Shown here piece after piece: positions 12,711 to 23,889 of a stretch of DNA of 64,000 nt. Under the pieces are notes generated by a model, which ran no database searches, had not been told where the DNA came from, and saw only the letters and a list, made by a program, of their open reading frames with translations. Position numbers and translations under genes: made by a program. This stretch comes from Cymodocea nodosa (taxonomy: Eukaryota; Streptophyta; Magnoliopsida; Alismatales; Cymodoceaceae): positions 12,482,001-12,546,000 of the forward strand of contig CM072335.1 of the NCBI GenBank assembly GCA_036874045.1, read 5' to 3'. Numbering within the stretch: the stretch's first letter is position 1; every line of letters begins with the position of its first letter.

Positions 12711-12759
12711 AGAATTGAATTGAATTGAGTCGAAGTGAATTGAATTGAATTGAGTTAAA

Positions 12760-13255
12760 CATTAAAAATATATATAAAACATAAAAATAGTTGTAGTTCA
12801 ACCGACTAGATCCATCGGTATGACCAGAACATTAAAAAAATTGTTTATTAATTTTCAGAAAAAAATATTGGTTTTACTGAAACATAGTATCGGTCCAACC
12901 GAAAGAAAAATAAAAAACTAAAAAATATTTAGGTCTGACTGAAGCATAGTATCGGTTAAACCGGCAAAAAAATTGTATATTAATTTTCAGAAAAAAATAT
13001 TGGTTTTACCGAAACATAGTATCGGTTCAACCGAAAGAAAAAAATAATAATAATAAATATTTAGGTTTGACTAAAGCATAGTATCGGTTAAACCGGTAAA
13101 AAAATAGAAAAACTATTCTCTGTAATATTATTATTATTATATTTGCTTGTATGGGGAGTCCGTTGAGTTACGCTTAATTCAACGAGCATACTCCGTTAAG
13201 TCTTGAGTTAGTCAACAAGCTTATTCCGTTGAGTTAACTGTAACTCAACGAAGTA
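12760..13255 (+). repeat. Spacer X of Gypsy A (ATCGGTT hairpin array)
   Basis: Repeats of the form GGTTTGACCGA-9 nt-TCGGTTAAACC and close variants alternate with A-rich filler. They are followed by CGTTGAGTTA palindromes at 13161 and 13227. The stretch matches 28050-28500, which lies after pol in Gypsy B. Here it lies directly after the PBS, so the gag-C/pol block is missing between them. No coding sequence is visible. Confidence 0.75.
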
Positions 13256-13274
13256 CTGTAGCTAAGACCTAAAA

Positions 13275-13322
13275 TTAGAAAAACTCCAGAAGGAAGTAGA
13301 TGAATTTAGGCATAGAGATTAA
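13275..13322 (+). pseudogene. Last codons of the env-position ORF (Gypsy A)
   Basis: These bases match the end of the Gypsy B env-position ORF (KLQKEVDELRHRD-stop). The remaining about 2.2 kb of that ORF is absent, so a deletion joined spacer X directly to its tail. Confidence 0.8.
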
Positions 13323-14032
13323 ATTATATTGTTCGTCTACTTGTGTAAAATTGTATGAAATTGTATGGTGTACTTGTAATGTAATTGATTCATATTAATG
13401 AATATAATTTTTCAGATGCAATTTTCATACGTATTTGGATGTGAAATGAATGAAATTTATTGAATATTATGGAACTTTATGAATATGTAACAGATTTACA
13501 ATTTGCTGAATGACAAGATAACTGCTTAAAAATTTCTACATGTTATAAGGTAAATTGTAAATTCTGCATAACATAAAATGACCTACAAGTTAAATCTTTA
13601 TATATTGTTCAGATTTAAATGTATTTTAATCAAAATGAGGCATTAATGACATAAATTTAACTTTATTACAATTAGCAGAATGAAAAACAAAGAAAAAAAA
13701 AACAGAATAGAAAACTTACGAGAGTGAAACTTAGATGTTGCCAAGTGTTAACTCAACGAAGTAAGTCCGTTGAGTTAACCGTAACTCCACGAGGTCAGTA
13801 ATATAATATAAGGTCACTCCGTTGAGTTATCTGTAACTCAACGAAGTTAGTCCATGGAGTTAGCAACAGTAACTGACTGTGTTCTGTTGAGTAATCTGTA
13901 ACTCAACAAGGTTAGTTCGTGGATTAAACAAAACGGTTATTCTTTTAACCACAAACGAAACTTCATCGGTTTAGCGGTTACCAAAATTTGAAATTAGTAG
14001 TGGTACACGTACCCATAAAAATAGGAACCACG
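13323..14032 (+). repeat. Inter-ORF spacer with palindromes (Gypsy A)
   Basis: Noncoding spacer between the env-position ORF and capsid gag, matching 30825-31541. It contains CGTTGAGTTA-N4-TAACTCAACG-type palindromes at 13768-13791 and 13820-13843, plus degenerate copies. No ORF is supportable. Confidence 0.7.
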
Positions 14033-14528
14033 ATGCACATTGCAAGCCACGTTCTTGCAACGAGATTTATTCACTTTATGGATGCGTAGTATATATATGA
14101 AATAGAATGTTATTTACGAGTTACCAACACTTTTAAAAGAAAGGAGAAAGCGTTGGAGGAACTAGAAGGAAAAGCAGCTGATTCAACCTTCATCCGACAA
14201 CAAATATTTATAGAATGGAAAGCTTCAGACTGGTATGTAATTAATCTTTTGCTATTTATTTATGAGCACATGGACTCGTTCTCTAAGCACTAAACGATTA
14301 GTAAGAACACCTACCTAGAAATTTTCATTGCAGAGGAGTATTGAAAAATTTTCTGAACTGAACTTTAACGAAATTCTTTGGGGTGTAGCTAACCTTTCTT
14401 TAAAAGAGAACGTAGAGATGACTGCTCCAGTAGAAAAACCATTAGGAGAGATTCTGTATCCTGAATTAATTGATGAACCTTCATGTATTCGATTGCCAAA
14501 CTTTGAGGGAGATAGGTTTGAACTGAAA
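14033..14528 (+). pseudogene. gag: Capsid gag, 5' part, cut by Copia A
   Basis: Exon 1 runs from ATG 14033 to 14232 and exon 2 starts at 14336, with a 103-bp GT-AG intron matching the other two gypsy copies. Exon 1 carries an in-frame TAG where Gypsy B has CAG (FMDAQ). Exon 2 encodes SELNFNEILWGVANLSLKEN and LPNFEGDRFELK, then is interrupted by the Copia A LTR at 14529. The continuation of this copy is not found in the window. Confidence 0.75.
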
Positions 14529-16141
14529 TGTTGAGTATTTTTGTTTTGATGATGTGTGCTGAATGAAAATAATCATATTTGCTCAATTACTATTGCTTGT
14601 GAAAAGAAATTAAAATCATCAATTAATACAGAAAAAGCTTACTGATATAAATACTTGTCTGTATTGGATCTGAAGTTAATAACTAGTCGTTTCGTTGCAT
14701 TAATTTCTCATTTAGCTAAACGTTAAGTTAACGTGTATTTTTATTGAAAAGCATGATATGTTTTAATGTTATATCTTCTGTATCATGAACAGTGCATGTT
14801 TAGACAACTCGTTAAGTTTGAGTTTTGTTTGTATAGAGGTCACGTGAGAACTCATTAAGTTAGAGGCTTAAAGGTTAAAATAGGTCACGTGATAACTCGT
14901 TAAGTTAGTGAGTAAAAGAAGAGACGAACTCGTTAAGTTAGTGTTATACACGTGGTGAAATTATAAGTTATGAATGTCGTATTGTATCACGTGAGGTGCA
15001 CATGTTTAACTCGTTAAGTTAACATAACTAAACGCGTTGAGTTGCTATATTGAACACCAAGGCAACGCGTTAGGTTAGCGTTATAAACTTAAGTTGTTAT
15101 TTTTGCACGTGGTAAAATTCTTATTATAAAAACATTTGTTTATTACTGGTTCGTTGAGTTATCATAACACAACGGAAATGGTTCGTTGAGTTATTATAAC
15201 ACAACAGAGATGGTTTGTTGAGATAGCATAACACCATAGACTTAGTTCGTTGAGTTAGCTACAGTACTTGTCACGTGAAATAGCACATGAGGAACTCGTT
15301 AAGTTAGAAACGTTAAGTTATATATTTACTTGTGTTACTCGTTTAGTTAACATTAAAGTAACGACTTCTTATTACACTGATGAAAAACTTTTGGACGAGA
15401 AAGTTTATTTTGCAGGAAATTTTTTAGAGATTCAGGATTGATGATTAAAGGAAATTCGAAATATAAACGTGGGTTAGAACGTGTGTGTTTCGATGAAGGA
15501 AAAAGGAAAGATGTGGAGAAGTGGAAAACTGGTAGTGGTTAAACGTGAAGGATATGCATGAAATGAAGATACAGTATAAAAGGCATAGAATTCTCGTTGA
15601 TCAATTTATCCTTGCACACAAAATGAAAAATCTTTTCAAGGATCAAACCATCCTTGCACACCAAAAGAAAAATCTTTTTCAAGGATCAAAAACACCTTCT
15701 CGGGGAAAATCTCTCAAGTGGAAGAAAGTTCAGTGAAGCATAAAAAGGTAAGATTTTCGTCACTGAAGATTTGAAGTATCAAAAGAAAGCAAATTCGGTG
15801 AAGCATAAAAAGACAAGATATTCGTCACTGAAGAATTGCTGAAGAAGAAAAAGAAGAAGAAGAAAGATCTCAAACAGGGAGAAAAGTTTTAAATTCCGCA
15901 AATTAATTTTCTCTGTTTATAGTTATGAAATTGTTTAGATGATACATGGTATCAAAATATTATTGCTTCTACAATTTCTAAGGAGAATTGAATTGTATAT
16001 TGTAATTGAAACCTTGAATAAAAATGATTTTATGAAAACAATGTCTCGACTTGTTTTTGAGTTTTAAAGTTTCAATTATATTTCAGAAAATATTAAAAAT
16101 ACACGATTCATCCCCCTCTTGTGTAGCCATACGATCCTACA
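14529..16141 (+). repeat. Copia A 5' LTR
   Basis: It starts TGTTGAGTATTTTTG and ends CGATCCTACA; length 1613 bp. It is closely matched by the solo LTR at 40350-42097. Inside are repeated AACTCGTTAAGTTAG, CACGTG and GTTCGTTGAGTTA strings, and at about 14980-15085 a block similar to gypsy U3. A T/A-rich run and CCCCCTCTTGTGTAGCC lie near the 3' end. Confidence 0.92.
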
Positions 16142-16143
16142 AG

Positions 16144-16155
16144 TGGTATCAGAGC
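16144..16155 (+). other. Primer-binding site, initiator tRNA-Met
   Basis: TGGTATCAGAGC lies two bases after the LTR end and complements the 3' end of plant initiator tRNA-Met, the standard Ty1/copia primer. Confidence 0.95.
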
Positions 16156-16341
16156 TTTGTGAATAATCTTTGATATAAAATCGATACCAACTTATTTAAT
16201 ATCATTGCTTATTCTACCTTCCTTGTTTTTAAACGGAAATTAATATCTGAGCATACGTTTAACTCTATTGATTTAAGGCTCAAGTTGTTTTAAAGTTTTT
16301 AGACTATTTAAAATCAAATAGGTTGAAAAATCTAAGGTAAA

Positions 16342-18591
16342 ATGGCTATTGGAAATGGTAATTTTTCTTTATATGAAGGCCAAAATCTTAATCATCCTCC
16401 TTTATTTGATGGAATACATTTTGAATATTGGAAATATAGGATGACTGTTTTTCTTCAAAGTATAGATCATAAGTTGTGGTTCATGATTTCTAAACCATAT
16501 ACTCTGTTAACTACTCCTTATAATACTTGGACAATTACTGAAAAAGAAAATGAAACTCTGAATGCTAAGGGCTTAAATATTTTATTTTGTGCATTGAGTT
16601 ATGAATAGTTTAGTAAAGTGTCGGCATATAAATCTGCTTATGAGGTGTGGCATGCATTAGAAGTTTCACATGAAGGTACTTCTCAAGTTAAAGAGACAAA
16701 AATAAACATGTTGATTCATAAGTATGAACTCTTTAAGATGTATGAAGACGAAAATATTTCTGAGATGTTTTCCAGATTTCTTGATATCATAAATTCTTTA
16801 AAATGTTTAGGAAAGAATTTTGAACAGAAGGATTTGGTGAGAAAAATTCTCAGATCCCTAAGTTCTAAATGGTCTCAGAAAGTAACATCAATTGAGGAAT
16901 CACGAGATTCAAATGTTTATACTATGAATGAACTTATAGGAAATTTAACAGCTTATGAAGTTCAATTAAATGAATCACTAAGTCACAACAAACTAAAAAT
17001 GAAGAAAGAAATAGCCTACGAAATTAATTCAGATTCTGATATATCTACTGATTCTAACAAGGATTTGATTTTGCTGACTAGGAAATTCAAGAAAGCATGG
17101 AAAGCTAGGAAACAGCAAAGGAACAAAAATGATAAACCCTCAACGTCAAAATCATTGAATGACAAGAATTCTTCATCTAGAAAGTATGTATGTTACAACT
17201 GTAAGAAACCTGGACATCTTTCTCCAGATTGTCCTATGAGGAAAAATGAAAAGCAAAGTAGGACAAATCAGAAGAAGACGGCTCAGAAAACTCAAAAAAA
17301 GTTTTACAAGAAAAAAGCTTTGAAGGTCACTTGGGATGACACGTCTGAAGAGTCTGAATCTGAGGAATTAGCATCAAAATCTTCACATTCAGAAGGAGAA
17401 CAAGAGTTAGAAGACGTTGCTCATGTGTGCTTCATGGCAGATGAGTCTGAGGTAACATCTAATCCTGAAAGTCATTCAGATTTCAACTTTGATGAATTAT
17501 TATGTGCTTATCATGCATTATTACAAAAACTTAAAGTATGTAAACTGGAAAATAAGAATATTATAAAATCTTCATCCATTATGGAAGAAGAAAATTGTTT
17601 CTTGTCTACTACTTTAGAAAAGTTTAAATGTGATAATGAAAATCATGCTAGAGATTTGCAAAAATTTAGATTTAATGAATGTATCTTGCATGAACAAATA
17701 CAGAATATAAATGCTGAAAAATTAAAGATAGAATCTGAAAATGAAATGTTGAGAAACAATATAAATGAACTTGAATTAGAGATAGATAAATTAAAACTGA
17801 GAGAGCAAGATTTAAATTCTACCTTTGAGAAATGGAATTTAAGTCAAACTAAGTTAGACAAACTAACTAGTACCCCTGCGGTGTCTTATAAATTTGGCTT
17901 AGGATTTGATTATCCTGAATCTCAAGCAAATAAAGGATTTATTAGTTGCAGTTCAAGTAAATCTAAGACTAAAATTCCTTTTATTATGAAACAAGGTAAT
18001 AAATATGTAGAAGTAGGTACTTCAAGGGATGAATCATGTAGTAATAATATAAATCAATGTGATTTGTCAAACTGTACTTCTAACATGACTATAAATGTTT
18101 CTAAAAATCTTGTTTCTTGTTTTGAAAATTCAGTTTCTAATGTTTCTAAAATTTCAGACAATTGTAGTAAACTGAAAATTCAGAAACCTGAGCATGTAAT
18201 TCAATACACTAGTATTAGACCAATTACTCATTCTGCATGTGATAAAACAAAAAATTCTTGTGTAGAAAAAGATTTTGTATGTACGGAAAATTTTAATACA
18301 AGTACAAAATCTTGGTATGAACTTATAGAAATGTATAAGCATGACCAAAATAAATTAACATCTGATAAAAATAAGTTTGGTCTTGATTATACTACATCTG
18401 AAAACAAAAAGTATGATTGCAAAAGCAATAATGCTATATGTGAGTATGAAGCTAATGATAAATCAATAGTACTTACAACTAATAAGAATATAAATGATAA
18501 TGTTAAACTATTTTTAAACAAAAAGAAGAAATATGCGTTTAATGAACTTGGTCCTCAACAACATTGGGTACCAAGAAAAAGTTTTTCTTAA
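16342..18591 (+). pseudogene. gag: Copia A gag
   Basis: This encodes the nucleocapsid polyprotein that packages element RNA. The ATG at 16342 opens a frame of 749 codons with one in-frame TAG at 16606-16608 (after ALSYE). In order: the GAG pre-domain (FDGIHFEYWKYRM, EVWHALEVSHEGTSQVKETK), a UBN2-like body, a CCHC zinc knuckle CYNCKKPGHLSPDC at 17191-17232, a KVTWDD acidic stretch, coiled-coil-rich sequence (about 17560-17830), and a C-terminal WVPRKSFS before TAA. The region after the knuckle is unusually long, giving a large gag. Protease lies in the +1 frame straight after this stop. Except for the single TAG the frame is intact, so decay is modest. Confidence 0.85.
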
Positions 18592-21500
18592 TTTTTTGCA
18601 AGAGGAAACAACATCAAAATGGATCTTGGACAGTGGAGCGTCAAGTCACATGACCGGACAAAAAAGTCTATTACAAAATTTTACAAATTCCATGAAAGGA
18701 AGTGTAACATTTGGAAACAAAAGCAAAGATAAAATCATAGGTATGGGCAATGTTCAAATAACTCCTACTTGTGTTATTTCAAATGTACTATATATAGAAA
18801 ACCTAGGATTTAATTTGCTAAGTGTCATAAAACTAACTGAAAATGGATATTATGTAGTGTTCGAAGATAATGTATGCAAAATAATTGATAAAAATACATA
18901 TGAAATTAAGTTTATTGCTAAAAGAAAAGGTTCTATATGTATTTTATCTTTACCTTCTGGTGTAGTTGATTTAAATTCATGTTTGCTAGCTAAAACTAGT
19001 GATGCATATCTATGGCATAGAAGGTTTGGGCATATAAATATGAGACTATTACATAAACTATCTAGAAAACATTTAGTGAGAGGTTTACCAAAGATTAAAT
19101 ACTCAAAGAACTTTATGTGTGATGCATGTGAGTTAGGTAAACTTCACAAAAACTCTTTTAAATCCATAACTGATATTTCAAGCAAGAGAGTCTTAGAACT
19201 TATACATATGGATCTATTTGGACCAACAAGAATCATGAGTCTTGGTGGTAAAAGGTATGTATTTGTTTTAGTAGATGACTTCTATAGATACACTTGGGTA
19301 TATTTTCTAGCATCTAAGACAGAAGTTTTTGAAAAATTTAAAATGTTTTGCGATTCAAAAACTTAGGAGTGATCATGGAACTGAATTTGATAATGATCAA
19401 ATGGATAACTATTATAATGAGCATGGCATTGATCACAGATTTTCTTTTCCAAGAGCACCGTGTCAAAATGGTGTTGTTGAGAGAAAGAATAGATCACTTC
19501 AAGAAATGACCAGAACTATGTTGAATGAACATAAGTTACCTCAAAATCTTTGGGCTGAAGTAGTAAATACAACTTGTTATGTTATTAACAGAAGTCATTT
19601 AAGACCTCATGTTAATAAAACTCCTTTTGAAATTATGTTTAATAGGGTTCTAAAAATTTCCTATATGAAACCATTTGGCTGCAAGTGTTTTATTCTTAAT
19701 ACTAAGGATAAAATGGATAAATTTCAAGCCAAATCGGATGAAGGAATTTTTGTAGGTTACTCTACTAGAAGTAAAGCCTATAGTATATATAACAAGACTT
19801 CTAGCACTATTGAAGAAACCCTCCATGTAAGCTTCAATGAAAATTCTCTTAGAGAATCTCAATCTAAAGCTGATAATGATGATATGATCAATTTTCCAAA
19901 TGAGTTAGAGATCAATAGAGAGATTGATGATTTATCTGAGAAAATCAAAAATATGAACTTAAATGATCAAACTAATGATGAAAGTGATGGACTTTTAGAT
20001 GTTGATGAGAATATTGAGGAAAATCAGAGAAATTGGCGTTATTCTTCATCACATCCCATTACTCAAGTCATTGGTAATATTAATGAGGGAGTTAAAACTA
20101 GAGCTTCAGTAAATTTAAATAGTATGTGTATGTTTGTTTCTATGGTGGAACCAAGGAATATACAAGAAGCATTATCTGATGAAAATTGGATAGTGGCAAT
20201 GCAAGAAGAACTAAATCAATTCATCAGAAATGATGTATGGGAATTAGTTTCTCCACCAGAAAATCAGTCCATAATAGGTACAAAGTGGATCTTTAGAAAC
20301 AAAACTAACAAAACTAACAAAACTAGTCAAATTATAAGGAATAAAGCTAGATTAGTTGCACAAGGGTATACACAGGAAGAAGGATTAGATTATGATGAAA
20401 CATTTGTTCCTGTGGCTAGGTTAGAAAGTATTAGAATATTATTGGCCTATGCTTGTTATATGGATTTTAAATTATATCAAATGGATGTAAATAGTGCATT
20501 TCTAAATGGTTTAATTAATGAAGAAGTCTATGTAAAACAACCACCTGGATTTGAAGATATTAAAAATCCTGACTTTGTGTATAAATTGAAGAAAGCCTTA
20601 TATGGTTTGAAGCAAGCACCTAGATCATGGTATGAAAAATTGTCTACTTTTTTAATAGAAAAAGGCTATATCATGGGAAAAGTGGATCATACTCTATTTA
20701 TTAAGAGAGATGGTAAAGATCAGATTGTTGTTCAAATATATGTGGATGATATAATCTTTGGAGCAACCTCTGATAAGTTGATAGAAATATTCTCTGAAGA
20801 GATGACTAATCAGTTTAAAATGACTATGATAGGAGAACTTTCATATTTTCTAGGACTTCAAATTAAGCAAATGGATAAAGGTATATTTTTAAATCAGGAA
20901 AAATATGCAGATGAAATGCTTAAGAAATTTAATTTTAATGATACAAGGATTCGAGGAACTCCTATGAGTACTACTTTAAAGTTAGATATTGATGACATAG
21001 GAAAATCTATAGATCAAAGAAAATACAGAAGTATGATTGGTTCTTTACTTTATTTGACTGCTAGTAGACCTGATATTATGTTTGCTGTGTGTGTTTGTGC
21101 TAGATTTCAATCTAATCCTAAAGAATCACACTTAATTGCAGTTAAAAGAATATTTAGATATATACAAGGAACTAAAAATTTCAGACTGTATTATTCTAAG
21201 GATAGTTCAATAGATCTTATAGGATATACTGATGCTGATTATGCAGGATCTAAATCTGATAGAAAGAGTACCAGTGGCACATGTCAATTATTGGAAAATA
21301 ATTTGGTGTCATGGTTTAGTAAAAAACAAAACTGTGTAGCACTTTCTACTACAGAAGCTGAATATGTTGCTGCTGCACTGTATTGCACTCAGATTCTGTG
21401 GATAAGGCAAACTTTAGAAGATTTTGGATTATCTTATGATACAACTGAGATTTATTGTGATAGTAGTTCTGCAATAAATCTTTCTAAAAATCCTGTATTA

Positions 21501-21689
21501 CATTCAAGAGCAAAGCATATAGAGGTTAGACATCATTTTCTAAGAGATAACGTAATTAAAGTAAAAATTAAATTAGAATTTGTGTCTAGTAAAAATCAAT
21601 TAGCTGATATATTTACAAAACCTCTAGACGAAAATACATTATGCAACATTAGATTAAATTTAGGTATTTGTAGGCTATGTGATGTGTAA
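18592..21689 (+). pseudogene. pol: Copia A pol: protease, integrase, RT, RNase H
   Basis: This encodes the element's replication and integration enzymes. Protease is marked by WILDSGASSHMTG (DSG codons 18629-18637). Integrase has HRRFGHI and CDACELG zinc-binding strings, MDLFGP with the first catalytic Asp, RSDHGTEF with the second, and NGVVERKN with the Glu. At about 19366 some 12-15 expected residues between the first and second Asp are missing and the frame changes, which inactivates integrase. RT shows QMDVNSAFLNG and the catalytic YVDD at 20739-20750. RNase H shows SKSDRKSTSG, TEAEYVA and CDSSSAI, and the end is LADIFTKPLD. A short AACAAAACT tandem repeat (20296-20330) expands a loop to KTNKTNKTS. 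Downstream of 19366 the frame stays open to TAA at 21687. Confidence 0.92.
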
Positions 21690-22765
21690 AATGCTTAAAC
21701 TCCACATAAAAAGATAAATATTATTGATGATGTTGTTCACCTCATAGATATTATATACTTATTATAAATATCTAAAGTAATATCTAAACTGCTGCTTAAG
21801 ATACAATGTATTTATTGTAAAATCATAGTAGTATCTTATTGATTTTAAGTAGTTTATCAATTTTAATAGTTTTTACGATTTTAAGTGGAAGTGTAAATGA
21901 AAAACATTAAATACTTCTAACATTCTGAAATTTTGATTAAATGTTTTCTTTGAATCAAGGAAAATGCATATGATCATGCATAAATTTGACTTAATTGATT
22001 AAACTTGTAGAATAAGTTATATGTAACTCATCTTAAATTGTTAATCAAAAGTATAAGTTTATTGAAACTGATTCGTATTCTCAATACAATCATAGAAGTA
22101 AAAATTGTATAAGATTTGTGTTATATTGCATCTGTATTAATGGAATACATATATACTGTGCTTAAAATGAAAGGTGCTTACAAAGTGAAAATCTTTGAGA
22201 GTTTATTGATCAGTTTGATCACGAGCCTTTTGTACTTGAGCAGATAGGTATGTAAGGATTGTTGTCCTGAAAAAGGATTCGTTAAATCTGGCAACCTAAG
22301 GTCCTGATCAGATTTGGGATTGTTGACTGAAAGCTCATTACACGGGTACATTAGAAAGCTCTTGTATGATTCAAGCTTTTCAAACTAACTTTTAAAGAAA
22401 ATTATCAATATTTATTGTTTTGAAAAGAAAAAGTTGTTTCATTAATTACAGATATCTTTGAATCGCATATAGTTTATACCAATATGACTACTGATTTATT
22501 GAATCAACATTAGTACTTTTGAAAACATTTATTTGAGATACATTCTTTTATTCTCCTTGAATTAATCGAATTGAGTTCAAAGTTGTGTTTTGTTTCATAT
22601 ACAGTAGGAATTGATTCTAGAAATCATTTTTGATGATGTCAGGATAACAGAAGTCTCTGAAAAGAAAATGTAAAAGTATAGTTATACTTAACATCTATTG
22701 TCACTACAAGTATATTTTGTATTTTGATTGACTATATTTGAAGTATATTTGTAGGGGGAGGATTG
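21690..22765 (+). repeat. 3' module shared with the gypsy family (Copia A copy)
   Basis: This noncoding region follows the pol stop and matches, in the same order, the sequence after the F-box gene of the gypsy elements (about 35040-36065). Shared blocks include GCATCTGTATTAATG, the roughly 205-bp conserved core at 22193-22397, TACAGATATCTT and TTCTAGAAA. It ends near AGGGGGAGGATTGAC, where the gypsy copy has TTTGCAGGTTGATTAC. No convincing ORF is present. Confidence 0.8.
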
Positions 22766-23275
22766 ACAATGTCGAAAACAGATTAATATAATTTAGAATA
22801 CAAATCTTAGTTAATCTGAATTAATGTCCTCTTAAAATCTTGATGAAATAATTTAAAAAGACATAAACTATTTTAGATTCAAAGGACAAAATGTTCAAAT
22901 AGTTTACTATGTTCTCAAGATAATGTTATGTTTTAGCATGTGTATTGTTTTCGGAACGTTTTAGTTGGAAGCATTCGAAACTTGTTTAAGTGTACTAACT
23001 AGACGTTATATTAGATAAGGTAACGTGTAAAACTGCCTTTAGACAGCATTTTACTCGTTAGGTTAGTTAACTCAACGAGTTATACTTGAATATTTCGGGT
23101 ACTTTGATTGAATAAGCTTTATTCAATATTTATTTTATTTCTAAACCCGACTTCTCTTCACGTTGAGTTATACGCCTAAAATCTCTATTTAAACACTTAT
23201 TACACGGGCACTTAGGTTATTTGTAAAATTTGTTAAGAAAATCTTTCCCACTTGTTGCCGTTACAACCTACGACG
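22766..23275 (+). other. Spacer before the second Copia A ORF
   Basis: Noncoding sequence that does not match the Copia A 5' LTR, so it is not a 3' LTR despite the purine run just before it. It includes CGTTAGGTTAGTTAACTCAACG (an imperfect palindrome) near 23050, and TATTTAAA at 23186-23193, about 85 bp before the next ATG, which could be a core promoter. Confidence 0.45.
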
Positions 23276-23495
23276 ATGGTCTCCAAGTTCTACAAAGGTC
23301 GTGGCAGAGGAAAAGGCAAAAGCAGAAGAGATGCAAAAGGAAAAGAAATAGAGAATGATGAAGTTCCAAGTACTTGGTTCAAGAAAATATTTCGAGTGGA
23401 CAAAAGGTTAGAAGAACTTTATAGAGATTACTTCTTTTCTCAAGATATATTAGATGAAGTTAGACAAGAACTTCAACATACTGATGCAAGTAATA
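23276..23495 (+). CDS. Unknown ORF after Copia A pol, N-terminal fragment
   Basis: From ATG 23276 the frame encodes about 73 residues before the inserted gypsy LTR. The protein starts MVSKFYKGRGRGKGKSRR, a strongly basic tail, and continues with an acidic-amphipathic part including WFKKIFRVDKRLEELYRDY and a helix-like DILDEVRQELQ. I do not recognise it. Its place after pol is that of the extra ORF in some Sireviruses, but a captured host gene fragment is equally possible. The basic Gly/Arg/Lys start would suit RNA or DNA binding, which is inference only. Confidence 0.45.
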
Positions 23496-23889
23496 TGTTT
23501 AGAATGAAAAAGTGCATATTATTAACGGTTCAATGATGGTTAATTGCATAATATTTAGCTTATCATATGAGAATTAAGCTATTATGTTATAATTGCACTG
23601 TTATATGCTTTAATTGAAGAATCTGCTTAATTTTGGGGAATTAATGTTAATTTAGTACATTTATGAACTGTCGGTAAATTGCAGGCTGTGAAATTCTTAA
23701 GTATCCGAAAATGCATCTAAGTATCGGATAGTTATACCTATAACTCTCCGGAATGTTATTTTATGTTTAAACTACTGCTGACACGTGTTAAGAGCTGGTA
23801 GATTTACTTATGTTATAACTTGTTAAGTTAGTATAACTGCACGCGTTTAGTTACATGAAAATACACTAAGGCAACGTGTTAGGTTAGCG
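23496..23889 (+). repeat. Gypsy B 5' LTR fragment with internal deletion
   Basis: It starts TGTTTAGAATGAAAAAGTGC, exactly as the full LTRs do. It follows them to about 23708, loses about 230 bp at an ATCCGA repeat, resumes, and stops at GGTTAGCG. There it joins gag-C sequence that lies well inside an intact element. The LTR tail, PBS and zinc-knuckle segment are therefore deleted. Confidence 0.88.

Larger units (their letters stand above)
14529..23495 (+). mobile_element. Copia A: Ty1/copia element lacking its 3' LTR
   Basis: A 1.6-kb LTR with an initiator-Met primer site is followed by gag, protease, integrase, RT and RNase H in copia order. Then come a noncoding module shared with the gypsy family and the start of a further ORF. 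The right side is cut at 23495 by a gypsy LTR and no 3' LTR follows. Long LTRs, the GLDYDETFVPVARLESIR RT region and an ORF after pol recall the Sirevirus/Maximus lineage, but this lineage call is tentative. Confidence 0.87.

Noticed and set aside
22753-22765. AGGGGGAGG as the Copia A terminal polypurine tract with a 3' LTR after it
   Set aside because: The following sequence does not match the Copia A LTR; the stretch aligns instead with an internal position of the gypsy 3' module.
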